From: Polytrichum commune
Taxonomy: Eukaryota > Streptophyta > Polytrichopsida > Polytrichales > Polytrichaceae
Direction: 5' to 3'
DNA: 60,000 nt
Assembly (NCBI GenBank): GCA_950295325.1
Contig: OX485807.1
Span: 26,819,666-26,879,665 of the forward strand
The translations under genes were made by a program, and so were the position numbers. Below the pieces are notes generated by a model, which saw only the letters and a list, made by a program, of their open reading frames with translations, was not told the origin of the DNA and did not search any database. Shown piece by piece: positions 1 through 10,769 of this stretch (position 1 is the first letter of the stretch; each line of letters opens with the position of its first letter).

Positions 1-2560
1 GTGGGTCTCCTCTTGTATTTATTATAAATCCATCAAGGTCATGCCATGGGTATTGTTTAACACCACATGTACAATTGTTTGTGTGTTCTGGTTGGTAATA
101 GCATGTTGGAACTATAGGTTTGTTACTAATTGATTGTTGTGTATGTATTTCGTCTGCTATGTCTTCTGGGCTGGTTAGTATGTTGTTGTTTCTATCTCTA
201 ATGCAGTCTAACGGTGGTGTGTCCTGGTTTTTGAAAACTTTGTTATTTATTTTTTTTGGGCTTTTTTCGTATAGTTGTTTGTATTTCGCGATGGTTTTTT
301 TGACACATTCTTGTGTGTATTTAGTTGTAATTTTTCTTGCTTGTTTGTTTGCGGTTTTGGCTAGTTCAGCTAATGTTTTAATCCATTCATGTGGGTTTGT
401 ATCTGGGTGAGGTGGTGGCGGGATGGTAATGTAGTTATGGTTTTTTAGTTCTTCTATTATTGGATGATTTTGCCATAGTGGTGTGTTTTTTGTAATGTAA
501 ATTGCTTTTCTTATTAGGTGGTATGTAGACAAGTGTTTTTTCCATTGTTTTTGTAGTTTTCTTGGTAGGAATCCTCCTTGTTGAGATGTGCGGTGTGTTA
601 GTGAAGGTAGGGGGGGGGGCGCTGCAAGTTTCTTGGGTTTTTTCTGATATTTGTTGTATTAAATGGTCAAATTTGGTGCAAGATGCTTGCCATTGGTTGT
701 CTGTTAAGTGTTCATTCATTAATATTGTGGTGAGTTCATTTATTTGGAGGGAGTTTTCTTCGAATAATAGTGTTTTGAGTTTTTCAATGTTCTCTTGTGG
801 AATGGGATTTAGAATCCTTGGTGGTTTGTTTATTTTTGGTTGTATGGGGCGGGCTATTAGTGTGTTGGGTGGTATCAGTAGTGTGACTGGTGAGTGATCT
901 GAGTTTAGGTTGTAGTCGTGGTTTGTGTTTGAAGTATATGGTGTATTATTGGGTGTTTGGATATAATATCCATCAATTAAACTTGTTTGAGTGTAGTTTT
1001 GTCCTCCTTGTCTGGTAAATGTGCTATTTGTTGGGATGTATGTTAAGTTTAGGGTATCTGTGAATGTACGCCATTCTATGTCTTCTGCTTGTGGGGGTGT
1101 TGTGTTAGATCCATTATGTCTCCCTATAAGGGCTATGTCTCTGTTGAAGTCACCGCATAGTATGTAAGAGTGGTTTGGATGTGTCATGATTTGTTGCGTT
1201 ATTTGTTGTTGAATTGTTGTGATGTATTGGATATCTTCTAAGTGGGAAGGCATATACATGTGTAGTATTAGCCATGATTGTAGTGGTGTATTCTGTATTT
1301 GTATGATTTGTAAATATGGTGAAATTACAGCTGGGGTAGGTATTTTGGTGATATTACATGGGTATGCATACTTTTTATTTATTAGCGTGAGGAGTCCTCC
1401 TCTTGTCGGGGTATACGGTATTCTTTGTTGTATACATCTTGTTAAAGCATGTGTATTATTAAAAATTAGTTTGTATTCTGGGAATAGGTTTTGTATATAT
1501 TTTGTTGATTTGGTTGCAGTTAGTTTGGTTTCTTGTATTGTGATGATTGTTGGGCTTGATGTGGTGTTTTCGATTAGGTTGTGTATGTTTGGCAGGGCTG
1601 TGTTTAAGGACGAGGCGTTCCATGTGATGATGTATGTGTTATGGTTGGTCGTTTGTATTTCTTGGTTTTGCGGCCGTGGTATATTGGGTGGTGGGGGTGG
1701 GTGTGAGTATTCCGTTATGGGTTCGTTGCATTTGAGGGATTCTATTAGTAGGTTTTCGGGTAGGAATGGGAATTTGTTTGTTAGTAGCTGAAGGTCTGGG
1801 GGATTATTATTTTGTTTTATGAAGTCATATAGTTGTTTGTGGATGGTATCGGGGGGGTTAATTAGGTTTTGGTTGGTATTTATAAATTCTGTGTATGGGT
1901 GTGGTTTTTGGATGTGTCTCTCTGGGGGGTTTTGGAGAAGTGCCATTTTTTCAAGTAGTGTTGTTGTCCAATCTGGGTTGGGTATGTGTATTAGTTGGTG
2001 GTCACATGTTTCTAGTAGTGGACTTATCGTGGTAATGAGTGCGTATAATATGCGTTGAGGTGGGTGGTGTTGGTTTTCTTGTATATATCTTGAGAGGTGT
2101 GGGTGTTCTATAGATGTGGCAATGTGGTTTGGGTGTGTTGTTTTTAAGCATGCAGCAAATTGTTTTGCTAAGTGTTGGTACTCTGGGTGTAGTTTTATTG
2201 TGCAGGGTATGAAGTATGTTTTATCCCTACTTTTGTGTGACGGTGGGTGTGTTTTGAGTATGTTTGGCATTGGTCCTGGATTAGTTTCGATGTCTCCGCA
2301 GAGGAGTAGTAAGAGTTTCGAGGTGTGGTTATTTGATATGTTGGTTATGTTGTTTTTGTTAGTGAGGTGTTTTTGTTTGTTGTTCTTTTTGAGGGATTTA
2401 GGGGGTTTGTGAGAAGTGTGGCTTTGGTGTTGAGTATTTTTGTGTTTACGTATGTTTTTTATATGGATTTTAGGTATTGTGTATATCTTTTTGTTATTTT
2501 TGTTTTTATTATTTTTGTTTTTGTGGGGTGGTGTAATTGTATATTTATTTTGGCCAAGGC
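1..2560 (-). pseudogene. APE-type non-LTR (LINE) retrotransposon ORF, endonuclease domain
   Basis: The protein is an apurinic/apyrimidinic-type endonuclease that nicks target DNA for target-primed reverse transcription. A minus-strand frame open from about 2560 to the stop near 435 has an Asn/Lys-rich start, a 2A-like motif, then the endonuclease fold: WNASSLN, the metal-binding QETKL glutamate, CGDFNRD, the DG of SLIDGYY and a C-terminal SDHSPV. After a G10 tract on the plus strand (610-619) the reading continues in another frame (for example PLWQNHPIIEEL) to the left edge, through the linker that normally precedes reverse transcriptase. The frame ending at 435 is therefore a frameshift, most simply a homopolymer slip. 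The reverse transcriptase itself lies outside the window. A-rich codon usage sets it apart from the rest of the window. Domain identity is firm; the clade is not determined. Confidence 0.85.
2271..2297 (-). other. 2A-like ribosome-skipping motif in the LINE ORF
   Basis: The minus-strand frame reads LLLLLCGDIETNPGP directly before the methionine at 2270. GDIETNPGP fits the D-x-E-x-N-P-G-P consensus of 2A peptides, which make the ribosome skip one peptide bond between G and P. 2A-like sequences are known near the N-terminus of some trypanosome and animal non-LTR retrotransposons. Here it would release the short N-terminal K/N-rich leader from the endonuclease-RT protein. The match is read directly; activity is inferred. 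Confidence 0.75.
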
Positions 2561-2813
2561 CGGTAGGTCCCGGTATTTTAGATTTGGTGTTGGTGGTAGC
2601 TATTTGATGTTGGTAGTAGTAGTGATTTTTTTGGGTGTTGCTTTTGGCGTGAGATTTGTTTGTGTATTGTTGGGTCCCGTATGGTGTGTTGTTATTGGAT
2701 TTACTGGTGTTTTTAGGGAGTCAGGTGTTTTTGTGTGTTGGTCTAGAGTGTGCTTGTTTATTGTTTATGTGGGGTGGGGTGATTATATGTCTTTTTTGAC
2801 CTAGTCTGGTGGT

Positions 2814-3365
2814 CTAATACCATTTAGGTTTTATTGTAGTGGTGAGTGTTTGGTATTTTGTATGGGTTTTATTATTGATGTGTCTTTTATTTATGTGGTC
2901 TAACTGTCCATATGATGTGATTTTTTTTTTTTTTTGTGTTTGGTTAGAGTTGATATTAGTTTTTTGAGAGTTTTTGTGTATTGTCCTAGGGTGTTTGTTT
3001 TTGTTGTTTGTACGAGGAGGTATGTCTTTGTGTATTCTATATTTTTTAATAAATTTGCGGATTACTTTGTGGATGTTAGTTAATGGTTTTATTATGTTTT
3101 GAAATATATATAAAGAGAAGTTTGGGTTCTTAGTGTGTGTTACTTGGTATATTGGGTGTGTGTTTTGTTTTATAGGTGATATTTGTGATGATATATGTTG
3201 GTATTTAGGGTTGACTTTGTTTGTGTATGGTATAAAGTAAATTTTACTGTGTCTTTTGTGAGTACGTGGGTGTGTCTCTAGTCTGTTTGGCATAGGTCCT
3301 GGTTTAGATTTGATGTTTTTACTTAAGAGGAGGAGGTGTAGTTGGGTTGGGTTCTTTGTTAACAC
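2814..3365 (-). pseudogene. Decayed second copy of the LINE 5' coding module
   Basis: This minus-strand frame repeats the start of the LINE ORF in degenerate form. LLLLSKNIKSKPGPMPN corresponds to LLLLCGDIETNPGPMPN, and IYFIPYTNKVNPKYQHI corresponds to TYFIPCTIKLHPEYQHL. The 2A consensus is lost (D-x-E-x-N has become N-I-K-S-K), while PGP remains. It lies upstream of the better-preserved copy on the same strand and stops before any endonuclease motif. It is either a tandem 5' module of one element or the remnant of an earlier insertion. Confidence 0.6.
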
Positions 3366-4420
3366 TTTGTTTTTGTATGAGTGGTGGTATTTATACTTAC
3401 TTTGTGGGTGTGTTGGTTTGTTGGTTTGTTTGTTGGTTTCGATTTTGTTGTGATGGGGGATATTTTTGGTGAGAGTTTTGTTTGTTTTGTGGTATATTAG
3501 GTGTTTAGGTTGTTTTGGATTGATTTTTTGGCATCCTTGTTGTGTCTTTATGTTTTTCTTATGTCTTTTTATTGGTGTGTTGTAGGTTTTGTTTAGTTTT
3601 TTAAATGGTTGGTAAGTTTTGGTTTTGTTATTCTTTATTTTTCTTTTATCTTGATCTTCTTCTTTCTTTTTGGCGAGGCCAGTAGGCCGAGCTTGTTTAT
3701 TTTTGGTAGTGCTATTTTTTAGATTTTTTTGCTTTATTTTTGTGTTTTGTTTTGTCGTTGTATGTTTTGGTATGTGGTGTTATTTTTATTTTGGGTTTTC
3801 TAGAGTAGATTATAGTGTTTGTAGCTATTGGTAGTTGTGCTTCTATTATTATTGTGAGGTGTGGCCTAGTTAGTTCGTTGTATGTTGGGTTCTTTTTTAT
3901 TAATTTGTGTTTATGTGAGTGGTAGGATTTTTTGGTTCTTATGTGTACTAGTCTATTGGGTTTCTTGGTTGTTTGGGTATTTAGGTTGTTATGAGGGGTG
4001 CCCGAGGTGGGAGTTTTATTTGTTTTGATTTTTGTTATGTGTTTGGGTTGTTTATTTCTTTTGTATGTTTGTGTATTTGGGTTGTTTCTTTTATTTCGTA
4101 TGTTGTTAGGTTCTTTTAATGAGTTGAATAGTTGGAAGGTTTTTATTTTATTCTTCTTTTTTGTTTTATTTCCTTTATTCTTTGTTATGGTTATTATTAT
4201 TATTATTATTTTGGTAGAGTTGGTAGGCCGATTTTGTTTAACTGTGGTAGTGTCTTTGTTTAGTTTTTGGGTATTAGTTTTGTAGTGTGTTTCCTCCTCC
4301 TTCTTTTTGATATGTGTTTTTATATTTGGTTTGGATTTGGAGTCAACTATATTGTATGTGGCCATTAGTAGGTGTGAGATTCCTTTTGACATTGTGTTGT
4401 GTGGCCAATTTGGTTTGGCC
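3366..4420 (-). repeat. Third, more degraded LINE 5'-module-like region
   Basis: The T-rich (plus strand) composition continues. Near 4340-4400 the minus frame has SHLLMATYNIVDSKSKPNIK, which can be laid over the leader-2A-MPN segment of the intact copy. A short landmark, (G)GGC(C)xGTAGGcC(G) followed by a T-rich stretch and GGTAGTG, recurs near 2555, 3672 and 4225 on the plus strand. Together these suggest three reiterated 5' units, like the monomers of some LINE promoters. No complete gene is present. Confidence 0.4.
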
Positions 4421-4572
4421 CCCTCTTCCACTAACCAAGCACAAGTACAAGACTAGGACCTCATCTCATACTTTTCTCTTTGCACCACTAAAGTTTGGAC
4501 TTTATTCCCTCAAGCCAAAGAACAAGTTAATGTTGTGGAGCAATTAGCCTCGAAGCTAAGTGTGCTACTAGC
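4421..4572 (-). repeat. Downstream terminal repeat of the chromovirus
   Basis: About 150 bp starting CCCCCTCTTCCACTAACC and ending GTGCTACTAGC on the plus strand. It is repeated almost base for base at 8698-8850 in the same orientation, which suggests a fairly recent element despite its decayed coding region. TG...CA ends are not evident, so the exact LTR borders are uncertain. Confidence 0.7.
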
Positions 4573-4639
4573 GTCTCTCCCCCATTAAAAGGAGATTGAT
4601 GTCCTCATCAATGCCTACGCTTCATTTTATTGGAATGTC

Positions 4640-5935
4640 TAGCCTTAGTTTCTTCAAAGTGCTTTAGCCATTCCTTGGCGTTCATCATGTCTCTTGCCAC
4701 TACCCAAACGGCTTCTTTCTCATGGTATCCTCACCATTTCACCAAGTACTCCTTTATACATTTTCTTTCCTCTTTACTTGGGCTTCCTACACTTGACGAT
4801 GCCCTCCTACCTCATTTTCCAAATGACCTCCACATGGTCGGGAGGTGGCTTAATCACTTGCTTGTGATCGGGCCACAAGGTGTCGTCCTTAAATGGCTTT
4901 AGTAATGAGACATGAAATGTTAGATGCACTTTGATCTCGGCGGTAATTCCAACTTATATATGTCCTTGAACACTTGTTCCACAATGGGAAACGGAGCTCC
5001 AATTTTGGACATGAACTTTGGAGTAAGGCTTTCTCCAAGGTGAAGTTGTCCACATTCAACAACACCTTATTGGCCCACCTCATACTCCACTTCGCGTCTT
5101 CCGGCATTGACTTGCACTTCGTAGCACCTTCGGGCTTTCTCCACCAACAACTTGGTCATCTCCAAGACTTGTTCACGCTTCTTGGCCAAGTCCTCACCAT
5201 GTTGGTTGAACTCTAGTGTTGAATGTGCCTCCTCGAGAGCTAGGTTAATAGGTTGGAGCGCATCCACTCCATAAGCCACCACGAAAGACCACCCCTTGGT
5301 AGCCAAGTGCGTGGCTACATTGCAATTACACTCCGCTCGACCCACATAGTCCGCCCAATCTCCTTGGTCCGCCCCCACCAAGTTCCTCAAGCATTGCTTC
5401 AAGACTCCATTCACACGCTCCGCTTTCCCATCCATTTGGGAATATAAGGCCGTGCTAAACCTTAGTTTCATTCCGACCTCCTTAGAAAAATGCATTGAAA
5501 ATGCACTTGTGAACTTTGGATCTCGATCCCACACAATCACTCTCGGCAACCCGTGGTGCCTCAACCATCCTTTGAGAAAAGGCTATGCGGTCTCCAACGC
5601 GGTGGCAGTTCCCACAATCAGCACCATGTGTGCCAACTTGGCAAACCGCTCTACCATCAACAAGATGGCATCATACCCATGTGATTGTGGCAAACTTGTG
5701 ATCCAGTTCATGCACATACTATGTCATGGTCCCGGCGGGATAGGCAACGGTTGCAAGAAACCGCCTTGCTTTTGGTAAGAGGCTCGGGTCACTTGGCACT
5801 TCATCCAAGCCTTCACAAAGTGGGTTATATCTTCCTTTATGCACCGCCAATGGTACCTCCTTGACACCATTCTACGGCGGTTTTTTCTTTCTCCTCTATG
5901 GCCGGCAATAGGACTATCAAATTCCTCCTTCAAAA
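4640..5935 (-). pseudogene. Chromovirus integrase and chromodomain remnant
   Basis: Upstream end (5724-5933): zinc-binding region with SPIAGHRGE and DITHFVKAWMKCQVT, where the first Cys of the usual CxKC has become Trp. It is followed by YQKQGGFLQPLPIPPGP. Core (5067-5700): MVERFAKLAHMV, GLPRVIVWDRDPKFTSAF (second catalytic Asp) and YSQMDGKAERVNGVL (catalytic Glu). Tail (4640-5060): VLLNVDNFTL, KVHLTFHVSLLKPFKDD, then KEYLVKW-stop-GYHEKEAVW...NAKEWLKHFEETKA, a chromodomain-type end that in intact elements reads histone marks to direct integration. At least three frames are needed, so it is inactive. It is related to the integrases common in plant chromoviruses. Confidence 0.85.
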
Positions 5936-5999
5936 CCGATAGCCTCTACTTGCCTTGTGGCACATACACCCAACTTTGCTTGCACTTGAACAATCCGTC

Positions 6000-7060
6000 C
6001 ACCAACTTAACCTCTTTGAGCACCTTGCTCTTGCGAAGCTCACCTAAAAGCTTTTGTGCTTTGGGGTAGTTAATTTACCCCTCCCGTATCTTGCATCACA
6101 AGTTTCCTTCGCCGGCACACATTAGCCACAAGGTTTGGATGGTTCTCATTGCTTGGAATTTTTCCGGTCTACTTCGCGCATCCGGCACCACATTTCCACG
6201 GTCCGGTTTGTGGATCAAATCCACCTTCATAAGCGCCAAACTATCATGTCACCGCAATGACTTGGCGCTCACTTGCGCTTGAATGTCAAAATTCTTTTAG
6301 GACACATTGTCCATGTAGACCTTTGCTTTGTGCAACCCCAAATAGTGTCGCCACATCTTCAAGCAATGCACTACGGCAAAAAAATTCTTTGTCATGAGTT
6401 GGTTCTTTGACAACCATCGAGCTTCATGCTCCCATATGCAATGGCCATCCAATTACACATAATCCAACATTGGCAAAGTCGCTCACCCCCGTATGCACCT
6501 CAAAAGGTTTGTCAAGCTCCGCGAACTTGAGCACGGGCGTCTAAGAACACTTGCTCTCAAGCTCCCCAAAGACTTGGTGGCAAGGCTCATCCCACTCTTG
6601 GGATAGTCATTTCTTCCACAAGTCGGATAAGGTCGGATAACCATCAAGCTTAACGCTCTCATATGCAATGGCCATCCATCCTACGTTAACCATCCGCCAA
6701 TGGCAAAGTCACTCGCCCCCGTATGCACCTCAAAAGGTTTGTCAAAGTCCGCGAACTTAAGCACGGGCGGCGAAGAGAACTTGTTTTTGAGCCCCCCCAA
6801 AGGCTTGGTGACAAGGCTCATCCCACTCTTGGGATAGCCATTTTCCTTAATAAGTTGAATAAGGTCCTAGCAACCTTAGAAAACTCTCGAATGAAGTTGT
6901 GGTACTAATTGGCTAGGCCAACAAATGACCTAAGCCCTTTTTGAATCAAGGGCCAATTCTCCTTTTGGATTGCCTTGACATTCTTCATGTTCGTCCACCA
7001 ACTTCCTTTGTCACCACATGCCTCAACAACTCAATTTCTTCTTGAGCAAAGTTGCAATTC
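6000..7060 (-). pseudogene. Chromovirus reverse transcriptase/RNase H remnant
   Basis: The minus strand at about 6850-6945 reads LIQKGLRSFVGLAN-stop-YHNFIREFSKVA, the gypsy RT-to-RNase H connection (normally LRSFLGLANYYRRFI). One Tyr codon is replaced by a stop. Flanking sequence is compatible with RT but broken by stops and by an internal duplication (6427-6870). No complete catalytic F/YxDD segment could be read with confidence. Confidence 0.6.
6427..6870. repeat. ~229-bp tandem duplication inside the chromovirus pol region
   Basis: The segment beginning CATATGCAATGGCCATCCA near 6434 recurs near 6662. Both copies contain CCCCGTATGCACCTCAAAAG and CTCATCCCACTCTTGGGATA. The copies differ by scattered substitutions. 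The duplication falls in the RT/RNase H region and would by itself disrupt the protein. Confidence 0.75.
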
Positions 7061-7199
7061 ACTCATTGGCGGTAACATTTTGAGCAACACATTGGTGAAT
7101 ACATCCTTGTATCTCACCAACATCCCACAAGTATGGTTTGGGGGAGGCCCATATTTCCTAGCCTCCCCATGAGTTCTTTGGAGTTGCTCCAATTGAACC

Positions 7200-8690
7200 A
7201 CGACCATTATGTTTTTTTATTTTTCATTTGGTCCATTAAGACCAAATTCAACTTGGGTCCTCCTACCATAGGAGTCCTTGTCAATTTGAACCTCAATTCT
7301 TTGCCATTATGACACATCATAATGCACGGCAAGCACACCGGCTTGCACCTCACATCTATCATGTGAGTTTCAAAGAAGGCGGCCTTCACAATGATATGCA
7401 TTTCATCTATTTCACATGATATGAAAGTTTGACAAAAATCTAATGTCCCACATTGAAAGGTTACATGCATCACGGCCTCCTTTGTTTCATGCGGTTCGCC
7501 CTTTCCAAACCACACCTTGGTGGGCTTGCCCGCTCTATCAATCAGCAAGCCCCAACTCCCTTGTGAGTTTTGGGCTCAAGAAGGAATGGCTTGCCTCTTT
7601 GTCAACCCATGAGACATTTCTCCCATTCATTTGAGCCTCAAGGTACAAAAGACTTGGCCTCGGCTTAAGGCTACCAGCCTTGGCCACAATGCCATCGTCT
7701 TACATTTGGTCCTCCGCAACTTGGTTTGGCTTGGTCCGCAAAGCCAACTTTAAACATTTCGTCCGCGGGACAAATTGGTTTGGTGCCACAAAACCAATTT
7801 CTAATAGTTTGTCCGCAAACAAACATGTTTTGCCTTGGTAGGACAAACCCACCTCCCAACATTCCGTCCGCGGCACAAGTATGATTTGCTTTGGAAGCAT
7901 AAAGCCACCTTTCAACATTCCGTCCGCAGCACCAACATGTTTTGCCTAAGTAAAATGGACCAAACAATTTGCACTCATTTCTTTGGGACCTACTTTGGCT
8001 AAAGCCACTTGTGGTGATGCGCCGCCAAACTTCTCTTTGGGACCATTGGCTTCAATGCTCTTACAAACTTGATGGTCCCCACCAAACGGAGTCGATGCCC
8101 TCATCGACTATACTCGTAGTCGGCACACCAATTCTCAAGTTGCCATCCTCTATGGTGCGGCATTGTGTTTACCTTAGGGCGCGACCCCCACAATGCATCT
8201 TCAAATTTGGCATAGTCCCAAAGGTGTCGTTCCTAGGTGGTCCGTTAGCGACCTTGGATCTCTCCTCCAAGGACCTAATCTACACTAGACCCACCTACTT
8301 TGGGACTCACTTGGGTTGCCCCTCCTTTGGGGCCTCCCCCGTTAGGCTCCACTAGCCTAACATGACACATCTAGGCGAGACCTCAACGCTTCCACTAAGT
8401 TGTCTCGGTTGCAACTCCGAGATGGCTTTCCATTGTTAAGCCACGCCTCGATCGCACGGGGGTGATGCCAAGTCCCGCCCGACTCGGTTCCCACTTTGCT
8501 CTTTCGAGACATGGGTTCATGACTCCCATGCGCCAACTTTCGTTAGCTCGCGGGTAGCATTTTTATGAGCACGCGCCATCACCTTGTCCCCGCCCGGACA
8601 AGCCCACAACTAAGAAGTTTCTTGGTTTTATCCAAGGCCCCTCCAAGCCATGGCCCCCAATTACTCGGCTTACCCAACCTAGTTTGGCAT
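7200..8690 (-). other. Gag-side region of the chromovirus, no intact frame
   Basis: This stretch lies between the RT remnant and the upstream terminal repeat, where gag and protease belong. I see only short broken minus-strand frames and no readable zinc knuckle or protease motif. An imperfect ~61-bp tandem array sits at 7725-7960 (units share ACATTCCGTCCGCGGCACAA or close variants, about four copies). Confidence 0.5.
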
Positions 8691-8697
8691 ATCTATT

Positions 8698-8850
8698 CCC
8701 CCTCTTCCACTAACCAAGCACAAGTACAAGACTAGGACCTCATCTCATACTTTTCTCTTTGCACCACTAAAGTTTGGACTTTATTCCCTCAAGCCAAAGA
8801 ACAAGTTAATGTTGTGAAGCAATTAGCCTCGAAGCTAAGTGTGCTACTAG
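8698..8850 (-). repeat. Upstream terminal repeat of the chromovirus
   Basis: Nearly identical to 4421-4572 and in the same orientation. It is cut off on its outer side by the LTR-type element starting at about 8855. Confidence 0.7.
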
Positions 8851-8854
8851 CCTC

Positions 8855-10769
8855 TCCATGAGGAGTGCCCGAAACACCATGGGCACAAGGGGGACCCCGG
8901 AGTGACACCCGGGACTTGTGGCGCCGTTGGTGAGAGGGCCCAAGTGATCCTAGTGTGGGTGAGGGCCCCGGGCGTTGGGAACGCCTCCCACCCACGGAGA
9001 CTAGGAGGCACAAGGGTAAGGCCATGAGCTATGCGTAGCTCATGGCGTGGTAATTCTAGAATGCTCAAGAACACCTCAATCGGAGGTGTGAGCTAGGAGT
9101 TATGGCCATTTGAGTGGGGCGCTGTCCCGGGACAGCGCCCTGGTGCAGCAGTGCCTGGGAGTGACTCCCGGGACTGCCAAGGTTCAAAGAGGCATAACGT
9201 CCTCATAACTTGCCCAAATGGGGCAAGTGAGGAGTCCATCGGCATGTACGTGAAACGTAGATGAAGATGGAGTGGTTGGTTGCTAGCCTCGGACATCATA
9301 CAAGGAAGTTATGATGGTCTGAAGCTGCTAGAGGCTTCTTAGCCCAGCGGCTAAGGGAGAATGTCCACTTGGCCCCAACTCTTGGTGGAGAGACAAGAGG
9401 TTGGTTGACGGTGGGGTAGGGGCCCCGTGTAAAGTCCTAGAGGCTTATATGGGTGAGGTGGTGTGGCCTCACCCACCCGAGGCCGAACGGCACGGCCTCC
9501 ATGGGCATTGGCCCATTGTGCTTAAGGTGCTTTCTCTCTCATTTACAACTCTCTCCATCAAGCGCTCTCAAGGGAGCAAGCTCTTAAGAGCTTGAGCCAC
9601 GTGTGTGGGACATTAGTTTTTAGTGAAGTTAATTAGTTAAGCTCTCTCTCCCAATACCTCCCAAGTGAGTGAGCTCTTAGAGCTAAGGTTGCACGTGGTG
9701 ATTAGGTAGTAGTTAGTGAAATTAGTGTGTTAGATTAGTTCATGACTTAGGAGCAAAGAACGGAAGAAGAAGAAGAAGGACCTAGAAAACATTTGTTTAG
9801 TAGATGAAGGGGTTTGTATTAAGGTGCAACTAGTAGCTGGGTTGCCTATTTAGGCGTTGGAACTTTGTGGGATTAGGCAGCTGGGACTGAAATCTACTTA
9901 GTTGCTGTTGGGCATCTGAGTCTGAATCTACTTAGTTGTTGTTGGGCAGCTGGACTGAACTCGACTTAGTTGCTGCTGGGCAGCTGAGCCTGAATCTACT
10001 TAGTTGCTGCTGGGCAGCTGGGACTGAAATCTACTTAGTTGCTGCTGGGCAGCTGAGCCTGAATCTACTTAGTTGCTACTGGGCAGCTGGGACTGAAATA
10101 TACTTAGTTGCTGCTGGGCAGTTGGACTGAACTCGACTTAGTTGCTGCTGGCAGCTGAAACTTAATCTACTTAGTTGTTGCTTCCATGTTAACCAAGGGA
10201 CTGCCGGTAAATATGCCAGATTTGGACCAATAGGTTAATTAGCCGGGTGGTCGGTTTAGCAAGCCGAGGCTAGGATAAAGTAGAGGGTGCCACTAAAAAC
10301 TAGTCATGAGGGTGTTAGACTAATGGTAGATTAAAATAGTTCCTAGACAAGTGTTAAAGCTCAATAGGATAGGTGATGTGTGTGTGGAAGTCACACGTGA
10401 TTGGATGTAACATTGACTATGAAGTAAAGTGTTTCTTAACACTTTCACACTCCCAAGTCAACATAAATCAAGTGCACAAGTGATGGAGAATGTTAACAAC
10501 TCTAGCGATGGCCAGACAAAGGAAATCAATACTAAGGGTGCAAGGGGAATTTCCTTGAGGGCATGTGTGGCCAAAGCCGCGGGTTGGACTCTTGAGAAAT
10601 CAAGCTCTACCATAAGCCAAGAGGCTAATATTAATAAAGCACGGTGAATTAAGATGACATGAATGCCTTGGGATGTGAAGGGAGCATTTTCAATACACAA
10701 ACAATACATGTGATTCTCAAAACCATCACCCGGACTAGGACGCTTAAGGGTGGTGGGTTTGGCCTCACA
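8855..10769 (-). mobile_element. LTR-type element (minus orientation), truncating gene Y1
   Basis: Read on the minus strand, it begins TGTGAGGCCAAACCCACCACCC at 10769. It matches the solo LTR at 33172-34754 for roughly its first 1.2 kb, then diverges into a GC-rich half (8855-9520). That half is repeated in inverted orientation at about 47800-48475. The GC-rich half holds several perfect hairpins. The 10769 end interrupts the coding exon of Y1 just after the codons for GGESGSLSPL. The other end abuts the chromovirus repeat, and the expected ...TTTGGGCTCACA terminus was not found, so this copy is incomplete or recombinant. Confidence 0.75.
9880..10175. repeat. Minisatellite inside the LTR-type element
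   Basis: About seven imperfect copies of a ~38-bp unit containing CTACTTAGTTGCTGCTGGGC, with alternating GGGACTGAAAT and GAGCCTGAAT spacers. The related LTR at 33172 carries a different array at the equivalent place, so the array sequence turns over faster than its surroundings. Confidence 0.85.

Larger units (their letters stand above)
4421..8851 (-). mobile_element. Decayed Ty3/gypsy chromovirus with short terminal repeats
   Basis: A minus-strand LTR retrotransposon. Both edges carry the same ~150-bp sequence (4421-4572 and 8698-8850, nearly identical). A purine tract (TTAATGGGGGAGAGA on the minus strand, about 4577-4591) sits just inside the downstream repeat, where a polypurine tract belongs. 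The order along the minus strand is gag region (8690-7200), reverse transcriptase/RNase H (7060-6000), integrase (5935-4990) and chromodomain (4775-4640). The frames are riddled with stops and shifts. The left edge abuts the LINE region and the right edge abuts the LTR-type element at 8855. No target duplication is visible, because both flanks are other repeats. Confidence 0.8.

Noticed and set aside
120-2804. Plus-strand Val/Cys/Phe-rich frames resembling membrane proteins
   Set aside because: They are antisense shadows of the A-rich LINE coding strand, which carries the endonuclease motifs.
9880-10175. CRISPR-like regular repeat array
   Set aside because: The spacers are not unique, units vary throughout, and the context is a eukaryotic LTR; it is a minisatellite. 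The same applies to 33680-34015.
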